Assembly (NCBI GenBank): GCA_900317925.1
Contig: ONIQ01000005.1
Span: 1 to 64,000 of the forward strand
Direction: 5' to 3'
Origin: an uncultured Bacteroidales bacterium
GTDB taxonomy: Bacteria > Bacteroidota > Bacteroidia > Bacteroidales > UBA932
DNA: 64,000 nt
A program made the translations under genes and the position numbers. This document shows, in pieces, positions 7,358 through 17,016 of the stretch. The first letter of the stretch is position 1, and every line of letters starts with the position of its first letter. Under the pieces are notes generated by a model. The model searched no databases. It had not been told where the DNA came from and worked only from the letters and a program-made list of their open reading frames with translations.

Positions 7358-8602
7358 ATGAAGAATGTGAGAAACCTGTCTCTCGCCCCGCAGGGAGAAG
7401 TCAAAATTGCCTGGGTTCGCCGGCACATGCCGCTGCTGGCTGCCATCGAAGCAGAATTCCGCCGGACGAAGCCTTTTCAGGGCCTTCGTATCGCCTTGAG
7501 CGTTCACATGGAGGCCAAGACGGCCCATCTGTGTGAGGTTTTGGCGGCCGGAGGGGCCGAAATGTGGGCCACCGGTTGCAATCCCCTCAGCACGCAGGAC
7601 GACGTGGCCGCCGCCCTGGCCGCCCAGGGCATGCATGTGTTCGCCCTGCACGGCGCCTCGGCCGAAGAGTATCAGGACTGCATCCGTGCCGTGATCGCAG
7701 CCGGTCCGAACCTGATCATCGACGACGGAGGAGACTTGGTGAACATGATTCATACCGAATACCGGCACCTGCTGCCGGACGTGATCGGCGGTTGTGAGGA
7801 GACCACCACCGGTATCCACCGCCTGCGCACCCTGGATCGCGAGCACGCATTGGAATTCCCGATGATGCTGGTGAACGATGCCGCCTGCAAGCACTTCTTC
7901 GACAACCGGTACGGAACCGGCCAGAGCGTCTGGAACGGGATCAACCGGACCACGAACCTGATTGTTGCGGGAAAAGATGTCGTGGTGGCGGGTTATGGCT
8001 GGTGCGGAAAAGGCATCGCCATGCGGGCCAAGGGACTGGGCGCCCGCGTCATCGTGACGGAGGTGGATCCGGTCAAGGCCATGGAGGCCGTGATGGATGG
8101 TTTCCGGGTGATGACCATGGACGCGGCCGCCCCGCTGGGAGACCTCTTCATTACCGCGACCGGATGCGAAGGTGTCATTACCGAGAAGCATTTCGCGATG
8201 ATGAAAGACGGCGCCATCTGTTGCAACGCAGGCCACTTCGACGTGGAGGTGGATATTGCCTGGCTGAAACAACATGCTGTCAACCAGGTGGTTGCGCGTG
8301 AGAATATTGACGACTACACCCTCCCGGACGGGAAACATATCTACATCCTGGGCGAGGGCCGGCTGGTGAACCTGGCGGCGGGAGACGGCCATCCGGCCGA
8401 AATCATGGACATGTCGTTCGCCATCCAGGCGCTCAGCGCGGAGTGGATGGCAACCACCCGTCCCGCACGCGTCAAGGGAGCCATGCTGCACGATGTTCCG
8501 CCGGAAATCGACCGGCGCGTGGCGCAGATGAAACTGGCCGCCTGGGGGGTGACCATCGACACGCTGACCCCTGAACAGCACCGGTACATTTTTGGATTTT
8601 AA
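7358..8602 (+). CDS. ahcY: Adenosylhomocysteinase (S-adenosyl-L-homocysteine hydrolase)
   Basis: 414 residues from the ATG at 7358. It splits S-adenosylhomocysteine into adenosine and homocysteine with bound NAD, clearing the product inhibitor of methyltransferases. The NAD-binding Rossmann segment VVVAGYGWCGKGIAMRAKGLGA lies around residue 207, followed by an acidic residue in VTEVDP. The substrate-domain motifs ALSVHMEAKTAHL and GCNPLSTQDD occur near residues 45-80, and the end is HRYIFGF. The length is that of the short archaeal/Thermotoga-like form, lacking the 40-residue insertion of the eukaryotic type. nhaA follows after 12 nt in the same direction. Confidence 0.95.
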   Translation: MKNVRNLSLAPQGEVKIAWVRRHMPLLAAIEAEFRRTKPFQGLRIALSVHMEAKTAHLCEVLAAGGAEMWATGCNPLSTQDDVAAALAAQGMHVFALHGASAEEYQDCIRAVIAAGPNLIIDDGGDLVNMIHTEYRHLLPDVIGGCEETTTGIHRLRTLDREHALEFPMMLVNDAACKHFFDNRYGTGQSVWNGINRTTNLIVAGKDVVVAGYGWCGKGIAMRAKGLGARVIVTEVDPVKAMEAVMDGFRVMTMDAAAPLGDLFITATGCEGVITEKHFAMMKDGAICCNAGHFDVEVDIAWLKQHAVNQVVARENIDDYTLPDGKHIYILGEGRLVNLAAGDGHPAEIMDMSFAIQALSAEWMATTRPARVKGAMLHDVPPEIDRRVAQMKLAAWGVTIDTLTPEQHRYIFGF

Positions 8603-8614
8603 ATTTTTTACGAT

Positions 8615-10018
8615 ATGCCCCTTATTCCCATCTATACCTGGACGAAAGGTGTCAGAAAAGTAGAATTGAGCAGGCAGTCTTTCCGGAAACTTCCCTGGTC
8701 TCAGGGCGTTATCCTGCTCGCCTGTGTCATCGTAGCCATGTTGCTGGCGAACCTCCCGTTTACCCGGGATGCCTATCATAGTATCTTGGAAACCAGCCTG
8801 ACCATTACGACGTCGACTCCCGGCGGCGGCGGTTTCTCTTTCCCACGTGAGATGACGGTGGAGAAGTTTATCAATGACATCCTCATGGTGGTGTTCTTCT
8901 TTACCGTGGGCCTGGAGATCAAACGCGAGGTGGTTTATGGGGAACTGAGCACCCCGCAAAAGGCCATTATGCCGGTCATCGCAGCCTTTGGCGGCGTGGT
9001 GATGCCGGCCATTATCTATGCGGTCATCAACCACGGGACCGGAGCGTCCAGCGGCTGGGGCATCCCCACGGCTACGGATATCGCTTTTGCGGTGGGCATC
9101 CTGTCCGTCCTGGGCGACAAAGTGCCTGTTTCGCTGAAGGTCTTCCTGACGGCCCTGGCCATTGCAGACGACCTGGTGGCCATCCTGGTGGTGGCGCTTT
9201 TCTACGGCGGCAAGATCAATTTCTTCCTGCTGGCGATAGCCATCGTGCTGATCCTGCTGGTCATGTTGCTCAATAAACTGGGGGAAAAGCGGCCCTTCTT
9301 CTATTTCCTCCCGGCCATCTTCATTTGGGTGCTGTTCTATTATTCCGGCATCCATGCCACCATGTCCGGTGTGGTGATGGCCTTCCTGATGCCCATGAAG
9401 CCCCGTTATTCCAAGGCCTATTATTACCATAAGCGCGATCGGTTCCGCCGCCTGCTCGAGCAATACGACGCGATTCCGGAATCCTGCGGGTTCCCCAATG
9501 GTCCGCAGCGTCATGTCCTGCGTCAGTTGAGCAGGACGTCCAAGAACTGTATCGGCCTGAGCTATCGTCTGGAACACAACCTGAATCCGTGGGTAAACTT
9601 CTGCATCATGCCCATCTTCGCCCTGGCCAATGCGGGGGTGACCATCCCGAGCCTGGAGTATTTCAACATCACCCAGTTTTCGCCCGAACTGGGCAGCGTG
9701 AGCATGGGCGTTTTCCTGGGTTTGCTGCTGGGTAAACCCCTGGGCATTACCCTGGCCAGTTTCCTGGCGGTCAAGACCAAGGTGGGCGCCATGCCCGCCA
9801 ATGCCTCCTGGAAGATGCTCTTTGCGGTGGCCTGCCTGGGTGGTATCGGGTTTACGATGTCCATCTTCGTAGATACCCTGTCCTTCGGCGAGCTGTTGCC
9901 GGAAGTGACTGCGCGCCTGCGCGATATGGGCAAGGTGGCCGTGCTGATGGGCTCGGTTTGCGCGGGCCTGCTGGGCAGCGGACTCATCCATCTCGTTCAT
10001 AAAATCGAAAAGGCATAA
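8615..10018 (+). CDS. nhaA: Na+/H+ antiporter NhaA
   Basis: A 467-residue inner-membrane protein with about 12 hydrophobic helices. The diagnostic paired aspartates are present in ALAIADDLVAILV (equivalent to Asp163-Asp164 of E. coli NhaA), as are TDIAFAVGILSVLG and the C-terminal GGIGFTMSIFV block. It exports Na+ in exchange for protons in pH and sodium homeostasis. A 60-residue hydrophilic loop with a YYYHKRDRFRRLLEQ segment between helices is larger than in E. coli but common in Bacteroidota versions. It sits between ahcY and an aminopeptidase P gene with spacings of 12 and 2 nt, so they are likely cotranscribed, although the functions are unrelated. Confidence 0.95.
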   Translation: MPLIPIYTWTKGVRKVELSRQSFRKLPWSQGVILLACVIVAMLLANLPFTRDAYHSILETSLTITTSTPGGGGFSFPREMTVEKFINDILMVVFFFTVGLEIKREVVYGELSTPQKAIMPVIAAFGGVVMPAIIYAVINHGTGASSGWGIPTATDIAFAVGILSVLGDKVPVSLKVFLTALAIADDLVAILVVALFYGGKINFFLLAIAIVLILLVMLLNKLGEKRPFFYFLPAIFIWVLFYYSGIHATMSGVVMAFLMPMKPRYSKAYYYHKRDRFRRLLEQYDAIPESCGFPNGPQRHVLRQLSRTSKNCIGLSYRLEHNLNPWVNFCIMPIFALANAGVTIPSLEYFNITQFSPELGSVSMGVFLGLLLGKPLGITLASFLAVKTKVGAMPANASWKMLFAVACLGGIGFTMSIFVDTLSFGELLPEVTARLRDMGKVAVLMGSVCAGLLGSGLIHLVHKIEKA

Positions 10019-10020
10019 TC

Positions 10021-11409
10021 ATGTTTGCAAAAGAAATCTATATCGCCCGCCGGGCCCGTTTGCTCTCCGATATGGTGGCCGCCGGAGAAAAAGGAATCGT
10101 CCTCTTCCTGGGCAACGCCGAGGCTCCGGCACAATATAAGGATAACTGCTATAAATGGCGTCAGGATTCTTCCTGGCTGTATTTCTTCGGTCTGGACGAG
10201 CCGCTTTACGGAGCCGTGCTGGATCTGGAAAGCGGTGAACAGACGCTCTTTGCAGACGATGTGGAGATTGGCGATATCATCTGGATGGGGCCGCAGCCCA
10301 CGGTTTTGTCGCGGGCCGAATCGGTCGGGATCCGGCGGGCGGTCCCGTACGGGGAACTGGACACGGTGGTGGCGAAGGCCCTGCGGGCCGGCCGCCCGGT
10401 GCATTTCCTGCCGCCGAGCCGCTACTACAACACCCTGAAGCTGGCGGCGCTCACCGGCGGTGCCAAGCCTTCCGAGGCCCTTGTGCGGGCGGTCATCGCC
10501 CAGCGGCTGGTGAAGGAGGACTGCGAGATTGCGGCGATCGATGCCGCCTGCGACCTGGGTTACGAGATGCATACCGTGGCCCGCGACGCCATCCGGACGG
10601 GCATCGTGGAGCAGGAAATCGTGGGCAAGATGGAGGGACTGACCCTCTCGAAAGGCTGGGGCGTCTCCTTCCCGACCATCCTGACCCAGCATGGCGAGAC
10701 CCTGCACAACCACCTGCACGACAAGATCATCGAGCCGGGTAAACTGATGGTGATCGATGCCGGCGCCGAGTCCAACGAGCACTACGCGTCCGACTTTACG
10801 CGCACCTACCCGACTGGGGGGCGCTATACGCCGCGCCAGCGGGATATCTACCAGATTGTATGCGATTGCAACAACTTTGCATTCAGCCAGATACGTCCGG
10901 GCGTGGCCTATCGTGACGTGCATCTTTCCACGGTACGGCTCATGCTGGAGCGCCTGAAGGACCTGGACCTGGTCCGCGGCGACGTGGACGCCATGGTAGC
11001 GGAAGGCATCGGCGGCCTCTTCATGCCCCACGGCCTGGGTCACAACATGGGGCTTGACGTGCACGATATGGAAGACCTGGGCGAGAATCTGGTGGGCTAT
11101 GATCCGGATCAGAAACGTGCCTCCCAGCTGGGACTGGGCAGCCTGCGGATGGCCCGGAAACTCGTTCCCGGCCATGTGATTACCGACGAGCCGGGCATCT
11201 ACTTTATCCCGGCCCTCATGCAGAAATTCAAAGACGAAGGCCTGGACAAGGGCTTTGTCCATTTTGCCAAGCTGGAAACCTATTCCGATTTCGGCGGCAT
11301 CCGCCTGGAAGATGACGTGCTGGTTACCGCAGACGGCGCCCGCCGCCTGGGCCGGCAGCGCCTGCCCATCGAACCGGACGAGGTGGAAGCGGCTATGACC
11401 CGCTTATAG
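10021..11409 (+). CDS. pepP: Xaa-Pro aminopeptidase (M24B)
   Basis: 462 residues. The N-terminal aminopeptidase-P domain (to about 170) is followed by the pita-bread M24 domain with all five metal ligands: the two Asp in MVIDAGAES and YASDFTRTYP, His in MPHGLGHNMG, Glu in TDEPGIYF and Glu in GGIRLEDDVLV. It removes an N-terminal residue preceding proline, using two Mn2+ or similar ions. No signal peptide is seen, so it is cytoplasmic, with a role in peptide turnover. The stop overlaps the stop of the convergent fucP gene by 6 nt (11404-11409), leaving no room for a terminator between them. Confidence 0.93.
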   Translation: MFAKEIYIARRARLLSDMVAAGEKGIVLFLGNAEAPAQYKDNCYKWRQDSSWLYFFGLDEPLYGAVLDLESGEQTLFADDVEIGDIIWMGPQPTVLSRAESVGIRRAVPYGELDTVVAKALRAGRPVHFLPPSRYYNTLKLAALTGGAKPSEALVRAVIAQRLVKEDCEIAAIDAACDLGYEMHTVARDAIRTGIVEQEIVGKMEGLTLSKGWGVSFPTILTQHGETLHNHLHDKIIEPGKLMVIDAGAESNEHYASDFTRTYPTGGRYTPRQRDIYQIVCDCNNFAFSQIRPGVAYRDVHLSTVRLMLERLKDLDLVRGDVDAMVAEGIGGLFMPHGLGHNMGLDVHDMEDLGENLVGYDPDQKRASQLGLGSLRMARKLVPGHVITDEPGIYFIPALMQKFKDEGLDKGFVHFAKLETYSDFGGIRLEDDVLVTADGARRLGRQRLPIEPDEVEAAMTRL

Positions 11410-12693
11410 GGTTTCGCGATAGCGTCGCCAGCCGAAAATCATCACGGCCAGGAAGCAAACCAGCGGCAGACAGAAACTGACGTTGACCGCGGGGTGTCCC
11501 GCCACGGTTCCCAGATCGATGATGGAACCCTGAAGCGGCGGCAGGAGCGCCCCGCCCACGATGGCCATCACCAGGAAGGCGGCGCCCAGCTGGCTGTCTT
11601 CCGGGGCTACATCTTCCAGGGCAATGCCATAGATGGTGGGGAACATCAGCGACATGAAGGCACTGATGGCCACCAGGCATCCGAGCCCCAGCGGTCCCAC
11701 AAAGACAATCGTTCCCACCGTGCACAGGGCCGCCAGCGCGCCGAAAATGGCCAGCAGTTTGTGTGAATTCACATACTTCATGAGGCCGGTGGCGATAAAG
11801 CGGAAGCACAGGAACATGCCCATGGCGATGATGTTGTATTTCTGGGCCGTGGCCTTGTCAATGCCCAGGTTGTCGGCATACTGGATGATGAAGGTCCAGA
11901 CCATGATCTGGGCACCCACGTAAAATACCTGGGCCAGGACGCCCTCGCGGTAGGCTACGTTGTGCCACAGGCGGCTCAGCGTTCCTTTTTTGTGCATGCC
12001 GGAACCGGCGGTTTTGGGCATCTTCGTTACGGCGATGACCAGCAGTACCAGCAAGACGACCACCCCCAGCGCCACGTAGGCATTGCGGATGGCGGCCAGG
12101 TCGTGTACGCGCATCGCTGCCTTTTCCACCTCCGGGAGGGTATCGAACACCAGTTTTCCGGACGCATCGCGGCACTGGTCGCTCAACAGGCTGGGCAGCA
12201 CCACCCAGGACGCAACGGCCATGCCGGCCAGCGAGCCCATGGGGTTGAAGGACTGGGCCAGGTTCAGCCGTCGGGTGGAGGTGTCTTTGCCGCCCAGGGA
12301 AAGGATGAACGGATTGGCAGTGGTCTCCAGGAACGCCAGGCCGAAGGTGAGGATGTACAGCGAGAAGCAGAAGAACGTGAAACTCTGCCGCGCTGCCGCC
12401 GGAATGAAGAGGAAGGCGCCTATGGCGTAGAGCGACAATCCCAGCAGGATGCCGCTCTTATAGCTGTATCGCCGGATGAACAGGGCTGCGGGAACGGCCA
12501 TGGTGGCGTATCCGCCGTAAAAGGCGAACTGGATGAGCGAGGCCTTGGCGGCCGACAGCTCCATGATGGTCTGGAATCCGGCCACCATGGGGTTGGTAAT
12601 GTCATTCGCAAAGCCCCACAGGGCGAACAGCGAGGTAATGAGGACGAACGGCAGCAGGAACTGCCGTTCGACCAGTTTTGATTGCGTTTTCAT
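11404..12693 (-). CDS. fucP: L-fucose:H+ symporter (MFS)
   Basis: A 429-residue, 12-helix MFS transporter. The start SLFALWGFANDITNPMVAGFQ is highly characteristic of the FucP/glucose-galactose permease branch, as are FLETTANPFILSLG and RLNLAQSFNPMGSLAG around residues 120-150. It imports L-fucose with protons across the inner membrane. Its ATG overlaps the stop of fucI (TAATG), and with the GH3 gene it forms a catabolic operon. Other sugars (galactose, arabinose) are possible for this branch, but the neighbour fucI argues for fucose. Confidence 0.9.
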   Translation of the reverse strand: MKTQSKLVERQFLLPFVLITSLFALWGFANDITNPMVAGFQTIMELSAAKASLIQFAFYGGYATMAVPAALFIRRYSYKSGILLGLSLYAIGAFLFIPAAARQSFTFFCFSLYILTFGLAFLETTANPFILSLGGKDTSTRRLNLAQSFNPMGSLAGMAVASWVVLPSLLSDQCRDASGKLVFDTLPEVEKAAMRVHDLAAIRNAYVALGVVVLLVLLVIAVTKMPKTAGSGMHKKGTLSRLWHNVAYREGVLAQVFYVGAQIMVWTFIIQYADNLGIDKATAQKYNIIAMGMFLCFRFIATGLMKYVNSHKLLAIFGALAALCTVGTIVFVGPLGLGCLVAISAFMSLMFPTIYGIALEDVAPEDSQLGAAFLVMAIVGGALLPPLQGSIIDLGTVAGHPAVNVSFCLPLVCFLAVMIFGWRRYRETL

Positions 12694-14513
12694 TATTTAT
12701 AAAGCGGTCCGAAATTGGCACAGGCACGGTAGTCGGCGCCCTCTTTGTCCATACCGAAGGCGTTCCAGGCAGCCGGGCGGAAAATCTTCTCTTCCGGCAC
12801 GTTGTGCATGCACACCGGGATGCGCAGGATGGAAGCCAGGGTGATGAGGTCGGCACCGATGTGGCCGTAGGAGATGGCTCCGTGGTTGGCGCCCCAGTTG
12901 TTCATCACGCTATAGACATCCTTGAAGCAGTCTTTGGCAGGATCCAGGCGCGGGACGAACCAGGTGGTGGGCCAGGTGGGGTCGGTGCGTTTGTCCAGGA
13001 CATCGTGCATGTGCTGCGGGAGTTCGGCCGTCCAGCCTTCCGCAATCTGCAGGACCGGGCCCAGGCCGTCCACCAGGTTGAGGCGCAGCATGGTCATGGG
13101 CATGCCGCCGCGGGTGACGAAGTGGGCGGAATAGCCGCCGCCGCGGAAGTAGTCGCGGTCTGCCGGCATCCAGTTCGTGGCCTTGAGGCAGGCTTCCACG
13201 TCTTTCTGGTCCATGTTCCACGGCTCCTTGATGGTGGGGCCGCCTTTCGCATCGCTCATGGCACCGGTGGCGTCCAGCGTGGTGGCGCCGGAGTTGATCA
13301 GGTGGATGAATCCGCCCGCCGCAACGCCCGTGGGGGCTTCGCCCGTTACGCGTTTCACGGCTTCGGGGCTCCAGTAGGTGCGCACGTCGCTGAACATCAT
13401 GCCGCGGTTGGACAGCAGGTGGCCGAAGAGCATGGCCAGGCCGTTCATGGCGTCGTTCTCGGTAGCCAGGATGTACGGCTCGCGGATGCCGTTCCAGTCG
13501 AACGAGGAGCACATCAGGCTCTCAGGGAAGTCGAAGTTGGGCTTGTAGTCGGTCCACTGGCGCTGTCCCTGCACGCCGCCGGCAATGGCATTGTGGCCCA
13601 GGGCCTCTTCCTTGTAACCCATTTCCAGCAGTTTGGGATTGCCGTACATGAGGTCGCGGATGATCATCATGTTCTTCACGGTGAACTCCCAGTCGGCGTC
13701 CTTCTCTGCGCGGTTCTTGCCCTTGCCCTTGCCGTTGAAGGTGGTCATGGGCGTGCCCGGGAAGAGCGGACGGTCCTCGTTGTAGTCATGGCCTTCCTGC
13801 GGTTTGCAGTATTTCTCTACCCACGCCATGGCTTTCTGGAACTCCTCGGGGTCGAAGATGCCAAAGTCCACGCGGCGCAGGATTTCTACGAGCGATACGT
13901 ACTCGGCCCGCATGCCCAGATATTTCTGGAGGAAGTCCGCATCCACGATGGAACCGGCGATGCCCATGCAGGTGTTGCCCATGGAAAGATAGCTCTTGCC
14001 GCGCATGGTGGCCGTGGCCTGGGCGGCGCGGGCGAAGCGGAGGATCTTCTCGGCCACGTCGACGGGGATGGTGTTGTCGTTGAGGTCCTGGACATCGTGG
14101 CCGTAAATGCCGAAGGCCGGCAGGCCCTTCTGGGCGTGGGCGGCTAGGACGGCGGCCAGATAGACCGCACCCGGGCGTTCGGTGCCGTTGAAGCCCCAGA
14201 CGGCCTTGGGCCAGTGGGGATTCATGTCCATGGTCTCGGAGCCATAGCACCAGCAGGACGTTACGGTAATGGTACTGCCGACGCCGGCGCGCTCGAACTG
14301 CTCCTCGCAGGCGGCCGCCTCGGCCACGCGGCCGATGGTCGTGTTGGAAATGACGCATTCTACGGGACTTCCGTCTCCGTTGCGCAGGTTGGATGAAATC
14401 AAATCGGCCACAGCATGTGCCAGGGCCATGGTTTTCTCTTCCAGTGCTTCACGCACACCACCCTGACGGCCGTCAATGGTGGGGCGGATACCAATTTTGG
14501 GATACTTGTTCAT
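12693..14513 (-). CDS. fucI: L-fucose isomerase
   Basis: A 606-residue cytoplasmic enzyme that converts L-fucose to L-fuculose, using Mn2+. Family features include the start [27 protein letters not shown] near residue 92, [12 protein letters not shown], and the catalytic block [20 protein letters not shown] near residue 350. FHxGGGxS-like C-terminal content is represented by [16 protein letters not shown]. The length matches the family (about 590). The next steps, fuculokinase and fuculose-1-phosphate aldolase, are not in the window. It lies between a GH3 glycosidase (19 nt upstream) and fucP (1-nt overlap). Confidence 0.94.
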   Translation of the reverse strand: MNKYPKIGIRPTIDGRQGGVREALEEKTMALAHAVADLISSNLRNGDGSPVECVISNTTIGRVAEAAACEEQFERAGVGSTITVTSCWCYGSETMDMNPHWPKAVWGFNGTERPGAVYLAAVLAAHAQKGLPAFGIYGHDVQDLNDNTIPVDVAEKILRFARAAQATATMRGKSYLSMGNTCMGIAGSIVDADFLQKYLGMRAEYVSLVEILRRVDFGIFDPEEFQKAMAWVEKYCKPQEGHDYNEDRPLFPGTPMTTFNGKGKGKNRAEKDADWEFTVKNMMIIRDLMYGNPKLLEMGYKEEALGHNAIAGGVQGQRQWTDYKPNFDFPESLMCSSFDWNGIREPYILATENDAMNGLAMLFGHLLSNRGMMFSDVRTYWSPEAVKRVTGEAPTGVAAGGFIHLINSGATTLDATGAMSDAKGGPTIKEPWNMDQKDVEACLKATNWMPADRDYFRGGGYSAHFVTRGGMPMTMLRLNLVDGLGPVLQIAEGWTAELPQHMHDVLDKRTDPTWPTTWFVPRLDPAKDCFKDVYSVMNNWGANHGAISYGHIGADLITLASILRIPVCMHNVPEEKIFRPAAWNAFGMDKEGADYRACANFGPLYK

Positions 14514-14532
14514 ATGTTTCAGTGATTATAAA

Positions 14533-16917
14533 TTATCGGGTTATAGCGCTGCCGCCGCCCAGGTAGAGCGGACGGCCTTCGGGTTGGGACGGATGCAGGA
14601 CGTCATGGGTGGCTTTGGTCCATTCCTTTTTCACCTCGAGCGGGGCCTGCAGGCTTGCCTGGGCCACGTTCTCGCCCACGGCCAGGGTGTAAGTGCCCGC
14701 AGGGGTCACCCAGGCGCTGCGGCCTTCATCGAAATAGGCCAGGTCGGCCGGTGTGAGCGATATCCGGACTGTCTCAGCCTGTCCGGGCGCCAGTTCCCCG
14801 GTCTTGGCAAAGCCGCGCAGTTCGCACACGGGATAATTGCCCGCCGCAGCCGGGGCGGTATAGAGTTGCACCACCTGTTTTCCGGGCACGTTGCCGGTAT
14901 TGGTGACGGTTACGCTCACGGTCCATCCGCCCTTGGCGGCAGTAACCTGTAAATCGTCCATCGCAAACGTCGTATAGCTGAGTCCGTATCCGAACGGATA
15001 GGAAACCGGTACGTCGAAGGTACTGTAGTACCGGTAGCCGATATAAATGTCTTCCAGGTAGTCGGTCCAGTCGATATTGGGCTGGTCGTACCACCGCTGA
15101 CCTTTTTTGTGGTGCCACCAGGAGGCGTTTTTGCGCTCCGGAACGTGCACCTGCGGGAAGTTCTGGGACGGCACGTCGGCATACCGGACGGGCCAGCTCA
15201 TGGGCAGGCGGCCCGAAGGGTTCACCGCGCCGGTAAGCACGTCGGCGATGGCGTATCCGGCTTCCTGTCCGGGCTGCCAGGCCAGAAGGATGGCGTCGGG
15301 GAGGTCCTTCCACGAGGCGGTTTCGATGACGCCGGTCGTGTTGAGCACCACCACCACCTTCTTTCCGGCGGCGTGGAAGACCGTGCAGACATCCGTCAGC
15401 AGGGTGCGTTCCGCATCGGTCAGTTCAAAATCGCCCGGTTCGGCCAGCCGGTCCTTGCCTTCGCCCGCCTGGCGGAGCAGGGTGATAACGGCCGCATCAG
15501 CCTCGACGGCCGCCCGCTTTGCGGCTGCAAGCGCGTCTTTTTCAGGGAGTTCGTTATAAGGGACCTCGCCGAACCACCAGCCGCGCCATTCGTTGATGGG
15601 GGCGGTGCGCTCTTCTTCAGCCGCCACGAAGGGCAGGTAGGCTTCCTGTGCCGCCGCGGAAAGTCGGAGGCCCGCCGCCTGCAGGCCGTCCACCAGGTTG
15701 ATGCAGTGGGCGGCGTTGACGTCGCCCGCACCGGTACCGCCGGCAATGAGTTTATAGGAGTTGGCTCCGAAGACCGCCACGGTGGCGTCTTTAGCCAGCG
15801 GGAGGGTGGCGCCGCGGTTCTCCAGCAATACCATGCCCTGCCCCGCCGCCTGGCGGGAAAGGGATGCGTGGGCCTCCAGATCAGGATTGTTGGAGAAAGC
15901 GTAGCCCTTGAAGCGGGGCGTCTTCACAATCATTTCCAGCACCTTCGTTACGCCTTCGTCCAGGGCCTTGCGGTTTACGGAGCCGTCTGCGATGCCCTTC
16001 ACCAGTTCCTGGTACTGTTCTTCCGTTCCCGGTGCAATAAAAGGGTTCCCGGCATTGATCTGGTCGACCACGCTGTTGCCGCCGCCCCAGTCGGTGATAA
16101 CCAGGCCTTTATAGCCCCATTCGCCCAGCAGGATGTCCCGCAGCAGTTCCGGGTGCTCGGAAGTATATTTTCCGTTGAGGTAGTTGTACGAAGTCATGAC
16201 CGTCCAGGGTTCGCTTTCCCGGAAGGTGATTTCGAAATTCTTCAGATACAGCTCCCGCAACGCCCGCACGCTCACGCGCGAGTCGTTGCTGAGCCGGTTG
16301 ATTTCCTGGTTGTTGGCCGCAAAGTGCTTGACCGATGTGCCCACGCCCTGGCTCTGGACGCCGCGCACGTAGGCCGCCGCCATTTTGCCCGCCAGCACGG
16401 GATCCTCCGAGAAATACTCGAAATTGCGGCCGCAGAGGGGGTTGCGGTGCAGGTTCTCGCCGGGAGCCAGCAGCACGTCCACCCCGTATTCGCGCACCTC
16501 ATTGCCGATGGCCGCGCACACTTCCTCTACCAGTGCGGGGTCCCAGGTGGCCGCCAGGAGCGAGCCGATGGGGAAGGCCGTGCAGTAATAGGTGCGGTCC
16601 TCGCCCTCGCGGTGGTCGGCGATGCGCAGGCCGGCGGGACCGTCGGCAAACACGATGGAGGGAATGCCCAGACGGGAAATGGGGAAGGTGAATCCGCCGC
16701 AGCCGGGCACCATGTCCTTGTAGGCGGCGATATCCAGCATCTGCGTGCTGTCGCTCGGATTCTGGTGGTTGGCCCCGATCAGCAGGTGTGCCTTTTCCTC
16801 ATCGGTCATTGCGTTGACAATCTTCGGAATATTGTTTTCCGTTAGCAGAAGCGGTTTTTTTCCGCAGGAAGGAAGAATGGCCAGCGTTGCCAGCAGGGGC
16901 ATCAGGATTCTTTTCAT
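14533..16917 (-). CDS. Glycoside hydrolase family 3, exported lipoprotein
   Basis: 794 residues from the ATG at 16917. The N-terminus MKRILMPLLATLAILPSC has a lipobox-like end, so the enzyme is probably a lipoprotein. The GH3 N-terminal barrel has LGIPSIVFADGPAGLRI and the KHFAANNQE motif near residue 210. The nucleophile Asp is in LVITDWGGG near residue 290. The C-terminal alpha/beta sandwich and the fibronectin-III-like domain (YIGYRYYSTFDV, YPFGYGLSYTTF) are complete. It probably cleaves beta-glucosides or beta-xylosides in the periplasm or at the surface. Its place upstream of fucI-fucP suggests it helps release a fucosylated or xyloglucan-type glycan, which is an inference. A longer start at 16983 would overlap the -7 box and is rejected. 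Confidence 0.92.
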   Translation of the reverse strand: MKRILMPLLATLAILPSCGKKPLLLTENNIPKIVNAMTDEEKAHLLIGANHQNPSDSTQMLDIAAYKDMVPGCGGFTFPISRLGIPSIVFADGPAGLRIADHREGEDRTYYCTAFPIGSLLAATWDPALVEEVCAAIGNEVREYGVDVLLAPGENLHRNPLCGRNFEYFSEDPVLAGKMAAAYVRGVQSQGVGTSVKHFAANNQEINRLSNDSRVSVRALRELYLKNFEITFRESEPWTVMTSYNYLNGKYTSEHPELLRDILLGEWGYKGLVITDWGGGNSVVDQINAGNPFIAPGTEEQYQELVKGIADGSVNRKALDEGVTKVLEMIVKTPRFKGYAFSNNPDLEAHASLSRQAAGQGMVLLENRGATLPLAKDATVAVFGANSYKLIAGGTGAGDVNAAHCINLVDGLQAAGLRLSAAAQEAYLPFVAAEEERTAPINEWRGWWFGEVPYNELPEKDALAAAKRAAVEADAAVITLLRQAGEGKDRLAEPGDFELTDAERTLLTDVCTVFHAAGKKVVVVLNTTGVIETASWKDLPDAILLAWQPGQEAGYAIADVLTGAVNPSGRLPMSWPVRYADVPSQNFPQVHVPERKNASWWHHKKGQRWYDQPNIDWTDYLEDIYIGYRYYSTFDVPVSYPFGYGLSYTTFAMDDLQVTAAKGGWTVSVTVTNTGNVPGKQVVQLYTAPAAAGNYPVCELRGFAKTGELAPGQAETVRISLTPADLAYFDEGRSAWVTPAGTYTLAVGENVAQASLQAPLEVKKEWTKATHDVLHPSQPEGRPLYLGGGSAITR

Positions 16918-16937
16918 ATCATTCGTGATCAGTCCTA

Positions 16938-16969
16938 CAAATATAGCTTTTTCCTGCGGCTTTGTCAAG
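16938..16969 (-). promoter_or_regulatory. Promoter of the GH3-fucI-fucP operon
   Basis: The minus strand has TATATTTG at 16945-16938 and CTTG (one mismatch to TTTG) at 16969-16966, with 20-nt spacing. Initiation near 16931 leaves a leader of about 14 nt before the ATG at 16917. Confidence 0.6.
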
Positions 16970-17000
16970 AGGAATAGCATCATGGAGCCACAATTATATG

Positions 17001-17008
17001 TATATTTG
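17001..17008 (+). promoter_or_regulatory. -7 element (TATATTTG) of the SGNH hydrolase gene
   Basis: An exact TAnnTTTG match ending only 8 nt before the ATG at 17017. It implies a leader of at most a few nucleotides. No clear TTTG lies upstream at the expected distance. Confidence 0.5.
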
Positions 17009-17016
17009 TCCTCGTT

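Noticed and set aside
7343..10000. An 885-codon open frame on the minus strand opposite ahcY and nhaA
   Set aside because: It spans two unrelated, well-supported genes, has a His- and Gln-rich composition typical of antisense frames, and shows no domain.
15109..16845. A 578-codon open frame on the plus strand opposite the GH3 gene
   Set aside because: Antisense shadow; the GH3 active-site motifs on the minus strand account for the open frame.
16918..16983. Longer N-terminus for the GH3 gene (start at 16983)
   Set aside because: It would precede the -7 element and put a second hydrophobic segment before a perfectly good lipoprotein signal.
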